Source of the DNA: Oceanicaulis sp. HTCC2633
GTDB taxonomy: Bacteria > Pseudomonadota > Alphaproteobacteria > Caulobacterales > Maricaulaceae
Direction of reading: 5' to 3'
Assembly: GCF_000152745.1 (NCBI RefSeq)
Contig: NZ_CH672428.1
Coordinates: 13,718-77,717 of the forward strand
Length of the DNA stretch: 64,000 bases
Below are positions 19,388 through 27,547 of the stretch, piece by piece. The notes below the pieces were generated by a model that saw nothing but the letters and a program-made list of their open reading frames with translations, made no database searches and had not been told where the DNA came from. Position numbers and translations under genes: made by a program. The stretch's first letter is position 1, and each line of letters begins with the position of its first letter.

Positions 19388-20269
19388 CTACTCCACATTC
19401 TGGACCTGCTCGCGCAGGCGATCGACCGTCGCCTTGAGCGCCAGTCCGATATTGGTCAGCTGGGTGTCCGCCGATTTCGAACACAGCGTATTGGCTTCCC
19501 GATTGAATTCCTGGGACAGGAAATCGAGCTTGCGGCCACAGGGCGAGCCGGCGTCCAGCAAGGCATGTGCGCTGTCGATATGGGCCTTGAGACGGTCGAG
19601 CTCCTCGCGCACATCCGCCTTGACCGCCATCATCGCCGCTTCCTGAGCGAGACGATCCGGATCAACGCCGCCCGAAATCAGCTCATCAAGCTTGACCTGC
19701 AAGCGCGCCTTGATGGCGTCGGGCATGGCGGCGGCGCAATTGGCGGCCTGATCGCGCAGATCGGTAATCTCGTCCAGATGGCCTTCGAGCACGGTTCTGA
19801 GCGCCGCGCCCTCCTCCAGCCGGGCGGTCTTCAGCCCGTCCAGCGCCGCTTCGACTGCGTTGACCACTTCAGCATCGCGCTCTGCGGCCTGGTCTTCGTC
19901 CAGACCCGTCTCTTCAGAAATGATCACGCCCTTGAGCGCCAGCAACTCGCCAATGGAAGCGGCGCGCACCCCGCCCTTGTCCACGAGGTTGCGGGTGGCG
20001 TGCAGATAGGCTTCGAGCTGGGCCATGTCGACGCTGGCCGCGCTGGCGCCTTCAGGCGCTGTCAGCGTGACGGTGATGGACACCGAGCCACGATTGAAGC
20101 GCTGCTTGGCCAGCTCCCGGATCGGATTCTCCACCGCATCGAGCCCTTGCGGCAAGCGCAGGCGCACATCCAGACCCTTGCCGTTGACCGAGCGGGCCTC
20201 GACGGAAATGGAGCCGTAAACGCCCGAGCGTTCGCTACGGGCGAAACCTGTCATGCCAGACAGCGTCAT
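19388..20269 (-). CDS. yicC: YicC family endoribonuclease-like protein
   Basis: A 293-residue protein beginning SGMTGFARSERSGVYGSISV, the standard YicC N-terminus, with the conserved C-terminal DUF1732 segment GRKLDFLSQEFNREANTLCS. E. coli YicC has been described as an RNase and stress-related factor; function in this organism is inferred from family. It sits between mltG (15 bases upstream) and gmk (5 bases downstream), so this is a compact operon. Confidence 0.93.
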   Translation of the reverse strand: MTLSGMTGFARSERSGVYGSISVEARSVNGKGLDVRLRLPQGLDAVENPIRELAKQRFNRGSVSITVTLTAPEGASAASVDMAQLEAYLHATRNLVDKGGVRAASIGELLALKGVIISEETGLDEDQAAERDAEVVNAVEAALDGLKTARLEEGAALRTVLEGHLDEITDLRDQAANCAAAMPDAIKARLQVKLDELISGGVDPDRLAQEAAMMAVKADVREELDRLKAHIDSAHALLDAGSPCGRKLDFLSQEFNREANTLCSKSADTQLTNIGLALKATVDRLREQVQNVE

Positions 20270-20284
20270 TGCGATAGTCTCCCG

Positions 20285-21337
20285 CTAGCCCCCTTGGGCG
20301 CGTTCGCGTTCGATCCGGCGCCATTGCGCCACGTTGCGATTATGTTCGGCCAGGCTGGTTGCGAAAGCATGCCCGCCCGTGCCGTCCGCCACAAAATACA
20401 GATACTGTCCTTCCGGCGGGTTCAGAACCGCCGCAATCGCATCCCGCCCCGGATTGGAAATCGGCGTCGGCGGCAGGCCGTCGATCTGGTAGGTATTATA
20501 GCGATTGGCTGTGCTGTCGAGCTCGGACCGGCGAATGCCGCGGCCCAGCGGCTCACCCTGGGTGATGCCATAGATGATGGTCGGATCGCTCTGAAGGCGC
20601 ATGCCGCGACGCAGACGGTTGACGAACACCGACGCCACCATCGGGCGCTCATGGGCGATTCCGGTCTCCTTCTCCACCACCGAGGCGAGGATGATCGCTT
20701 CTTCAGGGGTGTCGAAGGGGAGGTTTTCAGCCCGGTTCGACCACAGCTCGTCAAGCAGCGCATCCTGGGCCGCTTCCATCCGGTCGATCAGCGCCTGACG
20801 GTCATCGCCGCGGCTCACGAGATAGGTTTCAGGCAGGAGCGCGCCTTCTGCGGGGATGCGCGTGATCTCCCCGGTCATCACCTCGCTCGCCTCGACGATG
20901 CGGATGATCATGGCGGTGGTCAGGCCTTCCGCCGCCGTCACCGGGTACTGGATGGTCTGGCCCGAGCGCAGAATGTCGTAGATCTCCGCCATGGAGGCGG
21001 CTTCGGGGATGGCGAACTCGCCCGCGCGCAGATCGCGGTCGCCGCCATCGATCATCACCATGGCGCGGAACAGGCGCGCATCGGTGACAAGCCCTTCGCG
21101 TTCAAGCTGGTTGGCGATGGAGATGAGGCCTGCGCCACGGGGCAGCAGCACGGTTTCCTCTGCCCCGGCCGGGCCGGGAGCGACGAATTGCTGATTGATC
21201 CAGACCCAGCCGCCATAGGCCGCGCCGGCGGCGATCAGCGCCAGAACCACAAGGATCCCGGTCAGCCATATCAGGACGCGCGCAAATCCCCCGCGCTTCT
21301 GGTCCGGTTCGGAGGCGGGGGTCTGCGTCTCACCCAT
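20285..21337 (-). CDS. mltG: Endolytic murein transglycosylase
   Basis: A 350-residue YceG/MltG protein, which cleaves nascent glycan strands and sets their length. A cytoplasmic N-tail (~25 residues) is followed by one membrane helix (VLIWLTGILVVLALIAAGA) and a periplasmic domain. The catalytic Glu lies in ASVVEKETGIAHERPMVAS, and QSDPTIIYGITQG and NRYNTYQIDGLPPTPISNPG are family signatures. It starts 14 bases after the fabF stop, the conserved fabF-mltG arrangement. Confidence 0.95.
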   Translation of the reverse strand: MGETQTPASEPDQKRGGFARVLIWLTGILVVLALIAAGAAYGGWVWINQQFVAPGPAGAEETVLLPRGAGLISIANQLEREGLVTDARLFRAMVMIDGGDRDLRAGEFAIPEAASMAEIYDILRSGQTIQYPVTAAEGLTTAMIIRIVEASEVMTGEITRIPAEGALLPETYLVSRGDDRQALIDRMEAAQDALLDELWSNRAENLPFDTPEEAIILASVVEKETGIAHERPMVASVFVNRLRRGMRLQSDPTIIYGITQGEPLGRGIRRSELDSTANRYNTYQIDGLPPTPISNPGRDAIAAVLNPPEGQYLYFVADGTGGHAFATSLAEHNRNVAQWRRIERERAQGG

Positions 21338-21351
21338 GGGGGATCCGGACG

Positions 21352-22641
21352 TTAGTCGGCCTTGGCGAAGACGACCGAGGCGTTGGTGCCGCCAAAGCCG
21401 AACGAGTTCGACAGGACCGCCGAGAGCTCTTTCTTCACCGCAACGTTCGGCGCGAGATTGATCGCCGATTCAACAGACGGATTATCAAGGTTGAGGGTCG
21501 GCGGGCACACGCCATCGCGCATGGCGAGGATCGAGAACACCGCTTCTACGGCGCCCGCAGCGCCCAGAAGGTGGCCGATCGACGATTTCGTCGAGCTCAT
21601 CACGAGATCAGACGCCGCATCGCCAAACAGGCGCTCGACCGCGCCCAGCTCGATCTCGTCGCCCTTGGGCGTGGAGGTGCCGTGCGCGTTGACATAGCCG
21701 ATATCGGCCGGTGTCAGGCCCGCGCTTTTCAGCGCCGCCTTCATGGCCCGGAAACCGCCATCGCCATCATCGGCGGGCGCCGTGATGTGGTGGGCGTCGC
21801 CGGACAGGCCATAGCCGCGCACTTCAGCGTAAATCGTCGCGCCGCGAGCCTTCGCCGCTTCATATTCTTCAAGAATGACAACGCCCGCGCCCTCGCCCAT
21901 GACGAAGCCGTCACGGTCCTTGTCCCAGGGACGGGAGGCGGCTTTGGGATTGTCATTGAAACCGGTGGACAGCGCCCGCGCTGCGCCGAAGCCGCCATAC
22001 CCCAGACGGGTAATGGCGCTTTCCGCACCGCCGGCCACCATCATGTCCGCATCGCCGTAAGCGATCAGACGGGCCGCATCGCCAATGGCGTGCGCGCCGG
22101 TGGAGCAGGCCGTCACCACAGCGTGGTTGGGACCTTTGAGGCCATGACGGATCGAGACCTGGCCGGAGACGAGGTTGATCAGCATGGCGGGAATGACGAA
22201 CGGGCTCAGCTTGCGCGGGCCGCGTTCATGCAGGGTGATCGAGGCGTCATAGATGGTCTGAAGACCGCCAATGCCGGACCCGATCAGAACGCCTGCGCGT
22301 TCCTTGGCCTCTTCACTCTCGGCTTTCCAGCCGGAATGGGCGAGCGCTTCATCCGCCGCCGCGATGCCATACAGGATGAACTCATCGATGCGTTTGCGAT
22401 CCCGGGCGGGCATGACCGCTTCGGGGTCGAACGATCCGGGGACGTCTTCGCCCCCGCCGTTGCGCCCGTCGACGCGCGGGATGATGCCCGCAACGTGACT
22501 GGACAGATCGGACACATCAAAGTGTTCGATCTTCGCCAAGCCTGACTCACCGGCAATGATCCGGGACCAGACATGTTCAGTTCCGCAGCCGAGCGGGGTC
22601 ACAAGACCCAGCCCGGTCACGACGACGCGACGCTTCGACAT
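21352..22641 (-). CDS. fabF: 3-oxoacyl-ACP synthase II
   Basis: Condensing enzyme that elongates acyl-ACP with malonyl-ACP. The N-terminus RRVVVTGLGLVTPLG is canonical. The catalytic triad is visible as Cys in VTACSTGAHAIG, His in VNAHGTSTPKGD and His in SSIGHLLGAAG. It has 429 residues. It is preceded by acpP by 16 bases (acpP stop to fabF start), so carrier and condensing enzyme are cotranscribed. Confidence 0.96.
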   Translation of the reverse strand: MSKRRVVVTGLGLVTPLGCGTEHVWSRIIAGESGLAKIEHFDVSDLSSHVAGIIPRVDGRNGGGEDVPGSFDPEAVMPARDRKRIDEFILYGIAAADEALAHSGWKAESEEAKERAGVLIGSGIGGLQTIYDASITLHERGPRKLSPFVIPAMLINLVSGQVSIRHGLKGPNHAVVTACSTGAHAIGDAARLIAYGDADMMVAGGAESAITRLGYGGFGAARALSTGFNDNPKAASRPWDKDRDGFVMGEGAGVVILEEYEAAKARGATIYAEVRGYGLSGDAHHITAPADDGDGGFRAMKAALKSAGLTPADIGYVNAHGTSTPKGDEIELGAVERLFGDAASDLVMSSTKSSIGHLLGAAGAVEAVFSILAMRDGVCPPTLNLDNPSVESAINLAPNVAVKKELSAVLSNSFGFGGTNASVVFAKAD

Positions 22642-22657
22642 GAGATCTCGCTCCGGC

Positions 22658-22894
22658 TTAGCCGAGCTTTTCGGAGATGAATTTCACCGCATCGCCGACG
22701 GTCTGGATGTGCTCGGCAGCATCGTCGGGGATTTCGATATCGAATTCTTCTTCGAACGCCATGACCAGCTCGACATTGTCGAGGGAGTCAGCGCCCAGAT
22801 CGTCGATGAAGGAGGCCTTCTCGGTGACTTTTTCAGCTTCAACGTCGAGATGCTCGACAACGATCTTTTTAACGCGCTCAAGAACGTCGGACAT
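22658..22894 (-). CDS. acpP: Acyl carrier protein
   Basis: A 78-residue acidic protein with the phosphopantetheine attachment motif [10 protein letters not shown] (Ser37). An AAAGGGA ribosome-binding site precedes the ATG. It carries growing fatty acyl chains and is the partner of all Fab enzymes in this cluster. It sits between fabG and fabF as in most proteobacteria. Confidence 0.97.
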   Translation of the reverse strand: MSDVLERVKKIVVEHLDVEAEKVTEKASFIDDLGADSLDNVELVMAFEEEFDIEIPDDAAEHIQTVGDAVKFISEKLG

Positions 22895-23079
22895 GTCGGT
22901 CCCTTTTCAAAATCTGTTTTGCGGACATCCCGGCGGGCGTCGCGCTTCCGTAGGTGTTGTTTACGCAAGGAGGGTTCAAGTCCTCCCCGTGAAGCGTGCG
23001 GGCTGATAACACGCCGAAAACTCGTACGCCAGCCGCACACTGTCTGGCAAGTCGGCCCGGGCGCCCAGGCCGAACGAGC
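22895..23079. promoter_or_regulatory. Intergenic leader of acpP (fabG-acpP gap)
   Basis: A 185-base gap between the fabG stop and the acpP start. acpP is usually transcribed from its own strong promoter in such gaps, so a promoter on the minus strand is expected here. No clear motif could be assigned. A small hairpin at about 22971-22988 (GGAGG ... CCTCC) resembles a tRNA T-arm but is not part of a tRNA. Confidence 0.35.
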
Positions 23080-23817
23080 CTAGATCATCGCCATACCGCC
23101 GTTCACGTGCAAGGTCTGACCCGTCACATACCCCGCTTCCGCACTGGCGAGATAAACGCACGCAGCTGCAATATCGCTTCCGTGACCCAGCTTGCCGGCC
23201 GGAATCGTGGAGAGAATCGCCGCTTTCTGGTCATCGGTCAGAGCATCGGTCATCGGCGATTCGATGAATCCCGGCGCCACGCAGTTGGCCGTCACGCCGC
23301 GTGAAGCGACTTCCTGGGCCAACGCCTTCGTGAAGCCGATCATGCCCGCTTTGGAGGCGGCGTAGTTGGTCTGGCCGGCATTGCCAGTCACGCCGACGAT
23401 CGAGGTGATGCCGATGATGCGGCCGAAGCGCTGCTTCATCATCCCGCGCATCGCCGCTTTCGACAGACGGTAATGGGCTTCGAGATTGACCTTGATGACG
23501 GTCTCCCAGTCCTCGTCCTTCATCCGCATCAGCAGCTGATCTCGCGTGACGCCGGCATTGGAGATGAGGATGTCGAGACCGTCGAGCGCTTCAGAGGCCT
23601 GCTTGGGCAGGGCGTCGACGCTGTCGGCGTCCGACAGGTTCGCCGGACAAACAGCGACGCGGTCGCCCAGCTCCGAGGCCAGCTCGTTGAGCACGGCTTC
23701 GCGGGTGCCCGACAGGGCCACGGACGCGCCCGCCTTGTGCAGGGCGCGGGCGATTTCAGAGCCCAGACCGCCGGTCGCGCCAGTGACGAGCGCTTTTTTA
23801 CCAGAAAGATCAAACAT
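23080..23817 (-). CDS. fabG: 3-oxoacyl-ACP reductase
   Basis: NADPH-dependent short-chain dehydrogenase that reduces 3-ketoacyl-ACP. The 245-residue protein has the cofactor motif TGATGGLGSEIA near residue 12, ISNAG, the catalytic Ser in GITSIVGVTGNAGQ and the Tyr-x3-Lys of NYAASKAG, and ends VNGGMAMI as typical FabG proteins do. It begins six bases after the fabD stop. Confidence 0.96.
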   Translation of the reverse strand: MFDLSGKKALVTGATGGLGSEIARALHKAGASVALSGTREAVLNELASELGDRVAVCPANLSDADSVDALPKQASEALDGLDILISNAGVTRDQLLMRMKDEDWETVIKVNLEAHYRLSKAAMRGMMKQRFGRIIGITSIVGVTGNAGQTNYAASKAGMIGFTKALAQEVASRGVTANCVAPGFIESPMTDALTDDQKAAILSTIPAGKLGHGSDIAAACVYLASAEAGYVTGQTLHVNGGMAMI

Positions 23818-23823
23818 GTCGGC

Positions 23824-24765
23824 TTATCCTTTGAGCGAAGCGGCGAAGGCTTCCAGGTCGTCTGCAGTCACAAGGGCCGTGCCCTGGGCCTCTTTGATAT
23901 GACGCTTGAGCATGGTGGTGAGCACCTTGGCGCCCGCTTCCACGAACTGCTCGACGCCCTGACCATGCATCCAGTCCACGCTTTCACGCCAGCGCACCTT
24001 GCCGGTGACCTGTTCCACGAGCTGGGTGCGCAGGGTTTCTGCGTCCGACACCGCCCCGGCGCTGACATTGGTCACGACCGGCACGGAGGGATTGGAGATG
24101 GCAGCGCTCTTGAGTGCGTCGGCCATGGCGTCAGCCGCCGGCTCCATCAGCGGGCAATGGAAGGGCGCGGACACAGGCAGCAGCATGGCCTTGCGCACGC
24201 CCAGATCCTTGATCGCGGCGACGGCGGCGTCGACGGCCGCCTTGTCGCCCGAGATCACGATCTGACCCGGCGCGTTGTCATTGGCGATGGTGACGATGCC
24301 TTCAGAGCCCGCCAGCTCGATCGCCTTTTCGGCCTGCTCCATCTCCGCGCCAAGCAGCGCCGCCATGGCGCCCTGCCCCACCGGAACAGCCTTTTGCATG
24401 GACTGGCCGCGCAGCTTCAGAAGCTTCGCCGCGTCAGACACCGACACGGCGCCCGCGGCGCACAGGGCGGAATATTCGCCCAGAGAGTGACCCGCCACGA
24501 ATTTCGCGGCGGTCACATCCACGTCGAAATCGGATTTGAGCGCCGCCATGGCCGCCAGCGACACCGCCATGATTGCGGGCTGGGCGTTCTCGGTCAGGGT
24601 CAGCTCTTCAATGGGCCCATCCCACATCAGCTGGGACAGCTTCTGGCCCAGGGCGTCGTCAACCTCTTCAAAGACCGCGCGCGCCGAGGCGAAGCTTTCT
24701 GCAAGCGGCTTGCCCATGCCGACCGCCTGGCTGCCCTGTCCGGGGAATGTGAATGCAAGCGCCAT
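23824..24765 (-). CDS. fabD: Malonyl-CoA:ACP transacylase
   Basis: Transfers malonyl from CoA to ACP to feed chain elongation. Start ATG at 24765 (MALAFTFPGQGSQAVGMGKP) preceded by a GGGAGG ribosome-binding site. The catalytic Ser is in GHSLGEYSAL near residue 92 and the catalytic His in SAPFHCPLMEPAAD. It has 313 residues. First gene of the fab operon. Earlier in-frame codons upstream lie in the AT-rich gap and are not credible starts. Confidence 0.96.
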   Translation of the reverse strand: MALAFTFPGQGSQAVGMGKPLAESFASARAVFEEVDDALGQKLSQLMWDGPIEELTLTENAQPAIMAVSLAAMAALKSDFDVDVTAAKFVAGHSLGEYSALCAAGAVSVSDAAKLLKLRGQSMQKAVPVGQGAMAALLGAEMEQAEKAIELAGSEGIVTIANDNAPGQIVISGDKAAVDAAVAAIKDLGVRKAMLLPVSAPFHCPLMEPAADAMADALKSAAISNPSVPVVTNVSAGAVSDAETLRTQLVEQVTGKVRWRESVDWMHGQGVEQFVEAGAKVLTTMLKRHIKEAQGTALVTADDLEAFAASLKG

Positions 24766-24840
24766 CAAGCGTCCTCCCTGCAAATCTGTTTGCACGCGGG
24801 ATAACCGGGCATGTGATTGGAGGCAAGATGATAAGCCATT

Positions 24841-24869
24841 ATCATAATTAGCTTGAATCTCCGCCACAA
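24841..24869 (-). promoter_or_regulatory. Candidate sigma70-type promoter of the fabD operon
   Basis: Read on the minus strand, TTGTGG (24864-24869) and TATGAT (24841-24846) are separated by exactly 17 bases and lie about 76 bases upstream of the fabD start. The -10 is a five-of-six match and the -35 is weak. An inverted repeat ATGATAA-GCCA-TTATCAT (24828-24845) overlaps the -10 and might be an operator. This position implies that the ancestral fabD promoter is intact and the AT-rich island begins to its right. Confidence 0.35.
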
Positions 24870-24911
24870 CCACCTGATTAATAACAATGAACATGCACTG
24901 GAGGGAAAGAC

Positions 24912-25976
24912 ATGAGCAATGATTTCTTTGAAACAGACTCTTCAGAGGCAGAGATCGACCCTGATGCGACTCCACTTAAAGCCAAAAAGGTTACGACCCA
25001 GCCCTACGACCTGATTGTTCAAACCTTGATAGACCAGATACAAGCCGAAAGGATAAACCTTAGGCCAACATTCCAGAGGGGATATGTTTGGCCAAAAGAT
25101 AGGGCCTCAAAGCTAATTGAGTCGATTATACTCAATGTCCCGATCCCCCCATGCTATTTATCACAAGCCCCTGATTTCAAACTAGATGTAATAGACGGGC
25201 AACAGAGGCTCACATCTATTCTAAAGTACATTAACAATGAGTACGCTCTTTCTGGTTTAAATGTATTTCACCAATACAATGGCCTAAGGTTTTTTCAACT
25301 GCCAGCCACAACTCAAAGGCAAATAGAGAGCCACACAATAAGATGCGTCGTTATAACAAATGAATCCGATGATGAAATTAAGTTCGATGTCTTCGAGCGC
25401 TTAAATACAAACAACATTCCCCTTAATGCTCAAGAGCTAAGAAACTGCATATACAGAGGCCCACTAAACGATTTGCTCAAAGAGCTTGCTTCAGAAGAGA
25501 AGTGGCTCCAAATATTAAAAAGGAAATCTCCCGATAAAAGAATGAAAGGCGAAGAGACCATACTTAGATTTTTTAGTTTTCACATTCAAGGAGTCGAAAA
25601 ATATCGCACGCCATTAAAAAACTGGTTAAGCACAACCGCATCGATCGGTAGCACTCTTGACCCCCATCAAGTTGAAAGCCTTAGGGCAGTATGGGAACGG
25701 ACTTTGTGCAATTGCCTAACTTGGTTTCCGCCGCACGAATGCTTTAGGAAGCCCGGTCAGTCTGCAATTAACAGGGGGCTCTTTGATTTAGTTACCTACA
25801 CTGCTTCACAATTTTCGACCGAAAAGGCAACCGCAGTACGTCCCGATTTCCTCAATAGGTTTAACAACCTTCTCAAAAATGAAGAATATATAGATATTGT
25901 AAGTAGGTCTGTTGATCACAAAAAGCGAACCGTTAGAAGGTTTGAAATTTGGAATGAAACTATGGCTGGCCTTTGA
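24912..25976 (+). CDS. DUF262 domain protein (GmrSD N-terminal/ParB-like)
   Basis: A 354-residue protein of the DUF262 family, whose fold is related to ParB/Srx nucleases and is found in the type IV restriction enzyme GmrSD and in several defence systems. Motifs: FQRGYVW (residues 55-61) as the QR-x-Y-x-W signature, DGQQRLT (95-101) as the DGQQR nucleotide-handling motif, and FERLNTNNIPLNAQELRNC. It lacks the C-terminal HNH (DUF1524) domain of full GmrSD. The start ATG follows GGAGGGAAAG. Base and codon use differ sharply from neighbours: many AGA/AGG and ATA codons and low GC, a sign of horizontal transfer. It overlaps or abuts the HEPN gene downstream. Confidence 0.85.
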   Translation: MSNDFFETDSSEAEIDPDATPLKAKKVTTQPYDLIVQTLIDQIQAERINLRPTFQRGYVWPKDRASKLIESIILNVPIPPCYLSQAPDFKLDVIDGQQRLTSILKYINNEYALSGLNVFHQYNGLRFFQLPATTQRQIESHTIRCVVITNESDDEIKFDVFERLNTNNIPLNAQELRNCIYRGPLNDLLKELASEEKWLQILKRKSPDKRMKGEETILRFFSFHIQGVEKYRTPLKNWLSTTASIGSTLDPHQVESLRAVWERTLCNCLTWFPPHECFRKPGQSAINRGLFDLVTYTASQFSTEKATAVRPDFLNRFNNLLKNEEYIDIVSRSVDHKKRTVRRFEIWNETMAGL

Positions 25977-25984
25977 GAAGCACA

Positions 25985-26680
25985 ATGGCACGCTACACTA
26001 TAGCATACTCCAACCTCATAGAGCGATTACGAGAAGTCCAGACTCTAGGGCGCTTGGCCAGCAGCCATCAGAGGAATCTCAATCCCCAAGACCAGACAAG
26101 TTCATATTTATGTCGCAGCGCGGTGGTTTTGCTCAGCAGCCACCTCGAAGGTTATGTGAAGGATCTTGCCACACTAACATTGGACCGAATACACCAACGG
26201 TCTATTTGCCGTTCAAAAATTGATGGGCGTCTTCTATATTTTTTATCCAAAGACATTTTGGATGAAATCAAACACACGGAAAACCCCAAGAAAATTTCTC
26301 CCAAAATTCAGAATTTTATTCAAAGAGATGTCGACATTTGGAAACGAAGCGGCCCATTTCAAACCCCAATTCCATCAGTCCGATTTATTCGATACTTGGA
26401 AAACCCAAAACCAGATAAAATAAAATCTTTTCTTTCTAGGCTGGGCTATGATGGATTTGACCACCATCTAAAGTCAAAGCTAAAATCTGCCTACAATTCG
26501 ACTATCAATCAAATCGATCACTTGGTTGATACCAGAAATAAAATCGCCCATGGCGATGCTGATGAAGAAAAAACCCCTAGAGATATAAATCTATTCGTGG
26601 ATGACGTGCGCCTATTCTGCAAAACTGTCGATTCTGGGTACGGTTCTTGGTGCCGCCGCAAACTTTGCTCCATAAGATAA
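25985..26680 (+). CDS. HEPN domain protein (MAE_28990/RiboL-PSP-like), putative ribonuclease
   Basis: A 231-residue AT-rich gene directly after the DUF262 gene. The C-terminal region contains LVDTRNKIAHGDADEE (R184-H189), the RN-x3-H active-site motif of HEPN ribonucleases, and an upstream helix SAVVLLSSHLEGYVKDLATLTL typical of HEPN proteins of the MAE_28990/RiboL-PSP group. HEPN toxins cut RNA in abortive-infection and toxin-antitoxin systems; RNase activity here is inferred. The ATG at 25985 with GAGAAG just upstream is preferred; a TTG at 25973 overlapping the DUF262 stop is an alternative. Codon use matches the DUF262 gene, not the flanks, so they arrived as a unit. Confidence 0.8.
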   Translation: MARYTIAYSNLIERLREVQTLGRLASSHQRNLNPQDQTSSYLCRSAVVLLSSHLEGYVKDLATLTLDRIHQRSICRSKIDGRLLYFLSKDILDEIKHTENPKKISPKIQNFIQRDVDIWKRSGPFQTPIPSVRFIRYLENPKPDKIKSFLSRLGYDGFDHHLKSKLKSAYNSTINQIDHLVDTRNKIAHGDADEEKTPRDINLFVDDVRLFCKTVDSGYGSWCRRKLCSIR

Positions 26681-26913
26681 CTGGGGCCATTTTGAGCTGT
26701 GAGCAAACAAGGAGGTTCACGGGTGCGAGCGCCAGCACCGCTTGCGCCCGCTCGCCCCATCGCTTATAAGCCGCGGCTTCACCGGCTGCGGTCCTCTGGT
26801 CGCGGTCCGTCTGTCGTTGGTTGACAGGCGGGACCTGAGGAGCCGACGTGAGACCCTCCGGCCCTTCGGAAGGTGCTCGCGCCGCAGCCCTCAAGAAGGG
26901 ACGAAAACGTCTA
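26681..26913 (+). promoter_or_regulatory. rpsF 5' leader region
   Basis: GC-rich composition returns here after the island. The region should hold the promoter and leader of the S6 operon; in many bacteria the leader RNA binds the S6-S18 complex for autoregulation. Visible structure includes CCTTCGGAAGG (26857-26867), a small hairpin close to the start, and a short upstream ORF (see separate entry). I could not match the S6:S18 binding-site consensus with confidence. Confidence 0.4.
26723..26824 (+). CDS. Short leader ORF upstream of rpsF (33 codons)
   Basis: A GTG at 26723 is preceded at seven bases by AAGGAGG, the best Shine-Dalgarno sequence in this region, and opens a 33-codon frame ending in TGA at 26822-26824. 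The peptide is basic and proline-rich (starts VRAPAPLAPARPIAYKP). Its position in the rpsF leader suggests a leader peptide, but it could equally be a chance frame in GC-rich DNA or a vestige of an interrupted gene. No homology could be judged. Confidence 0.25.
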   Translation: MRAPAPLAPARPIAYKPRLHRLRSSGRGPSVVG

Positions 26914-27264
26914 ATGAACAAGTACGAGCACGTGTTCATCGCGCGTCCGGATGTGTCTCCGGCGCAGGTGGAATCCGCGATCGAAGAGCTCAAGGCTCTG
27001 ATCGAGGAAAAGGGCGGCAAGGTGCACAAGACCGAATACTGGGGTCTGCGCACGCTCGCCTACCGCATGAACAAGAACCGTAAGGGCCATTACGGCTATC
27101 TCGACATGGAAGCGGGCAACGAGGTGCTTGAAGCCCTCGATTATCGTCAGCGCTTCGCCGACGACGTCATGCGCTACATGACCTGCCGCGTCGACGAGCT
27201 GAACGAAGAGCCGAGCGCTGTGCTTCGCAAGGGCGAAGATCGCAAGCGTCGCGAACGTCGCTAG
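26914..27264 (+). CDS. rpsF: 30S ribosomal protein S6
   Basis: A 116-residue S6 protein beginning [20 protein letters not shown], with the conserved [20 protein letters not shown] core that contacts S18 and 16S rRNA. The ATG at 26914 is chosen because AAGGGA lies upstream and the sequence matches S6 start; the in-frame extension to 26848 is not credible. The C-terminal tail is Lys/Arg-rich ([12 protein letters not shown]). First gene of rpsF-rpsR-rplI. Confidence 0.96.
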   Translation: MNKYEHVFIARPDVSPAQVESAIEELKALIEEKGGKVHKTEYWGLRTLAYRMNKNRKGHYGYLDMEAGNEVLEALDYRQRFADDVMRYMTCRVDELNEEPSAVLRKGEDRKRRERR

Positions 27265-27278
27265 AGGAGTCCGGACCA

Positions 27279-27533
27279 ATGGCTGAACTTTCCATCTCCA
27301 ACGTGCCTGCTCGCCGCGCTTTCCAGCGTCGCCGCAAGGTTTGCCCGTTCTCCGGCGAAAACGCGCCGAAGATCGATTACAAGGACATCAAGCTGCTTCA
27401 GCGCTACATGTCCGAGCGCGGCAAGATCGTGCCGTCTCGCATCACCGCCGTGTCCGCCAAGAAGCAGCGTGAACTCGCTCGCGCCATCAAGCGCGCCCGC
27501 GTTCTGGCTCTTCTGCCGTACGCCGTCGATTAA
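27279..27533 (+). CDS. rpsR: 30S ribosomal protein S18
   Basis: An 84-residue S18 with [39 protein letters not shown] and the C-terminal [19 protein letters not shown] signature. It forms a heterodimer with S6 on the 30S platform. It starts 14 bases after rpsF. Confidence 0.97.
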   Translation: MAELSISNVPARRAFQRRRKVCPFSGENAPKIDYKDIKLLQRYMSERGKIVPSRITAVSAKKQRELARAIKRARVLALLPYAVD

Positions 27534-27547
27534 GGGAGCTCAGGACC

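Noticed and set aside
22965-23000. tRNA T-arm-like sequence GGAGGGTTCAAGTCCTCC in the fabG-acpP gap
   Set aside because: No acceptor stem, D-arm or anticodon arm could be paired around it, and the loop is offset, so it is not a tRNA.
25973-25984. TTG start for the HEPN gene overlapping the DUF262 stop
   Set aside because: ATG at 25985 with GAGAAG at suitable spacing is a better start; the overlap start remains only as an alternative.
26742-27083. Alternative open frame overlapping rpsF
   Set aside because: Out of frame with clear S6 and has no SD; it is a shadow.
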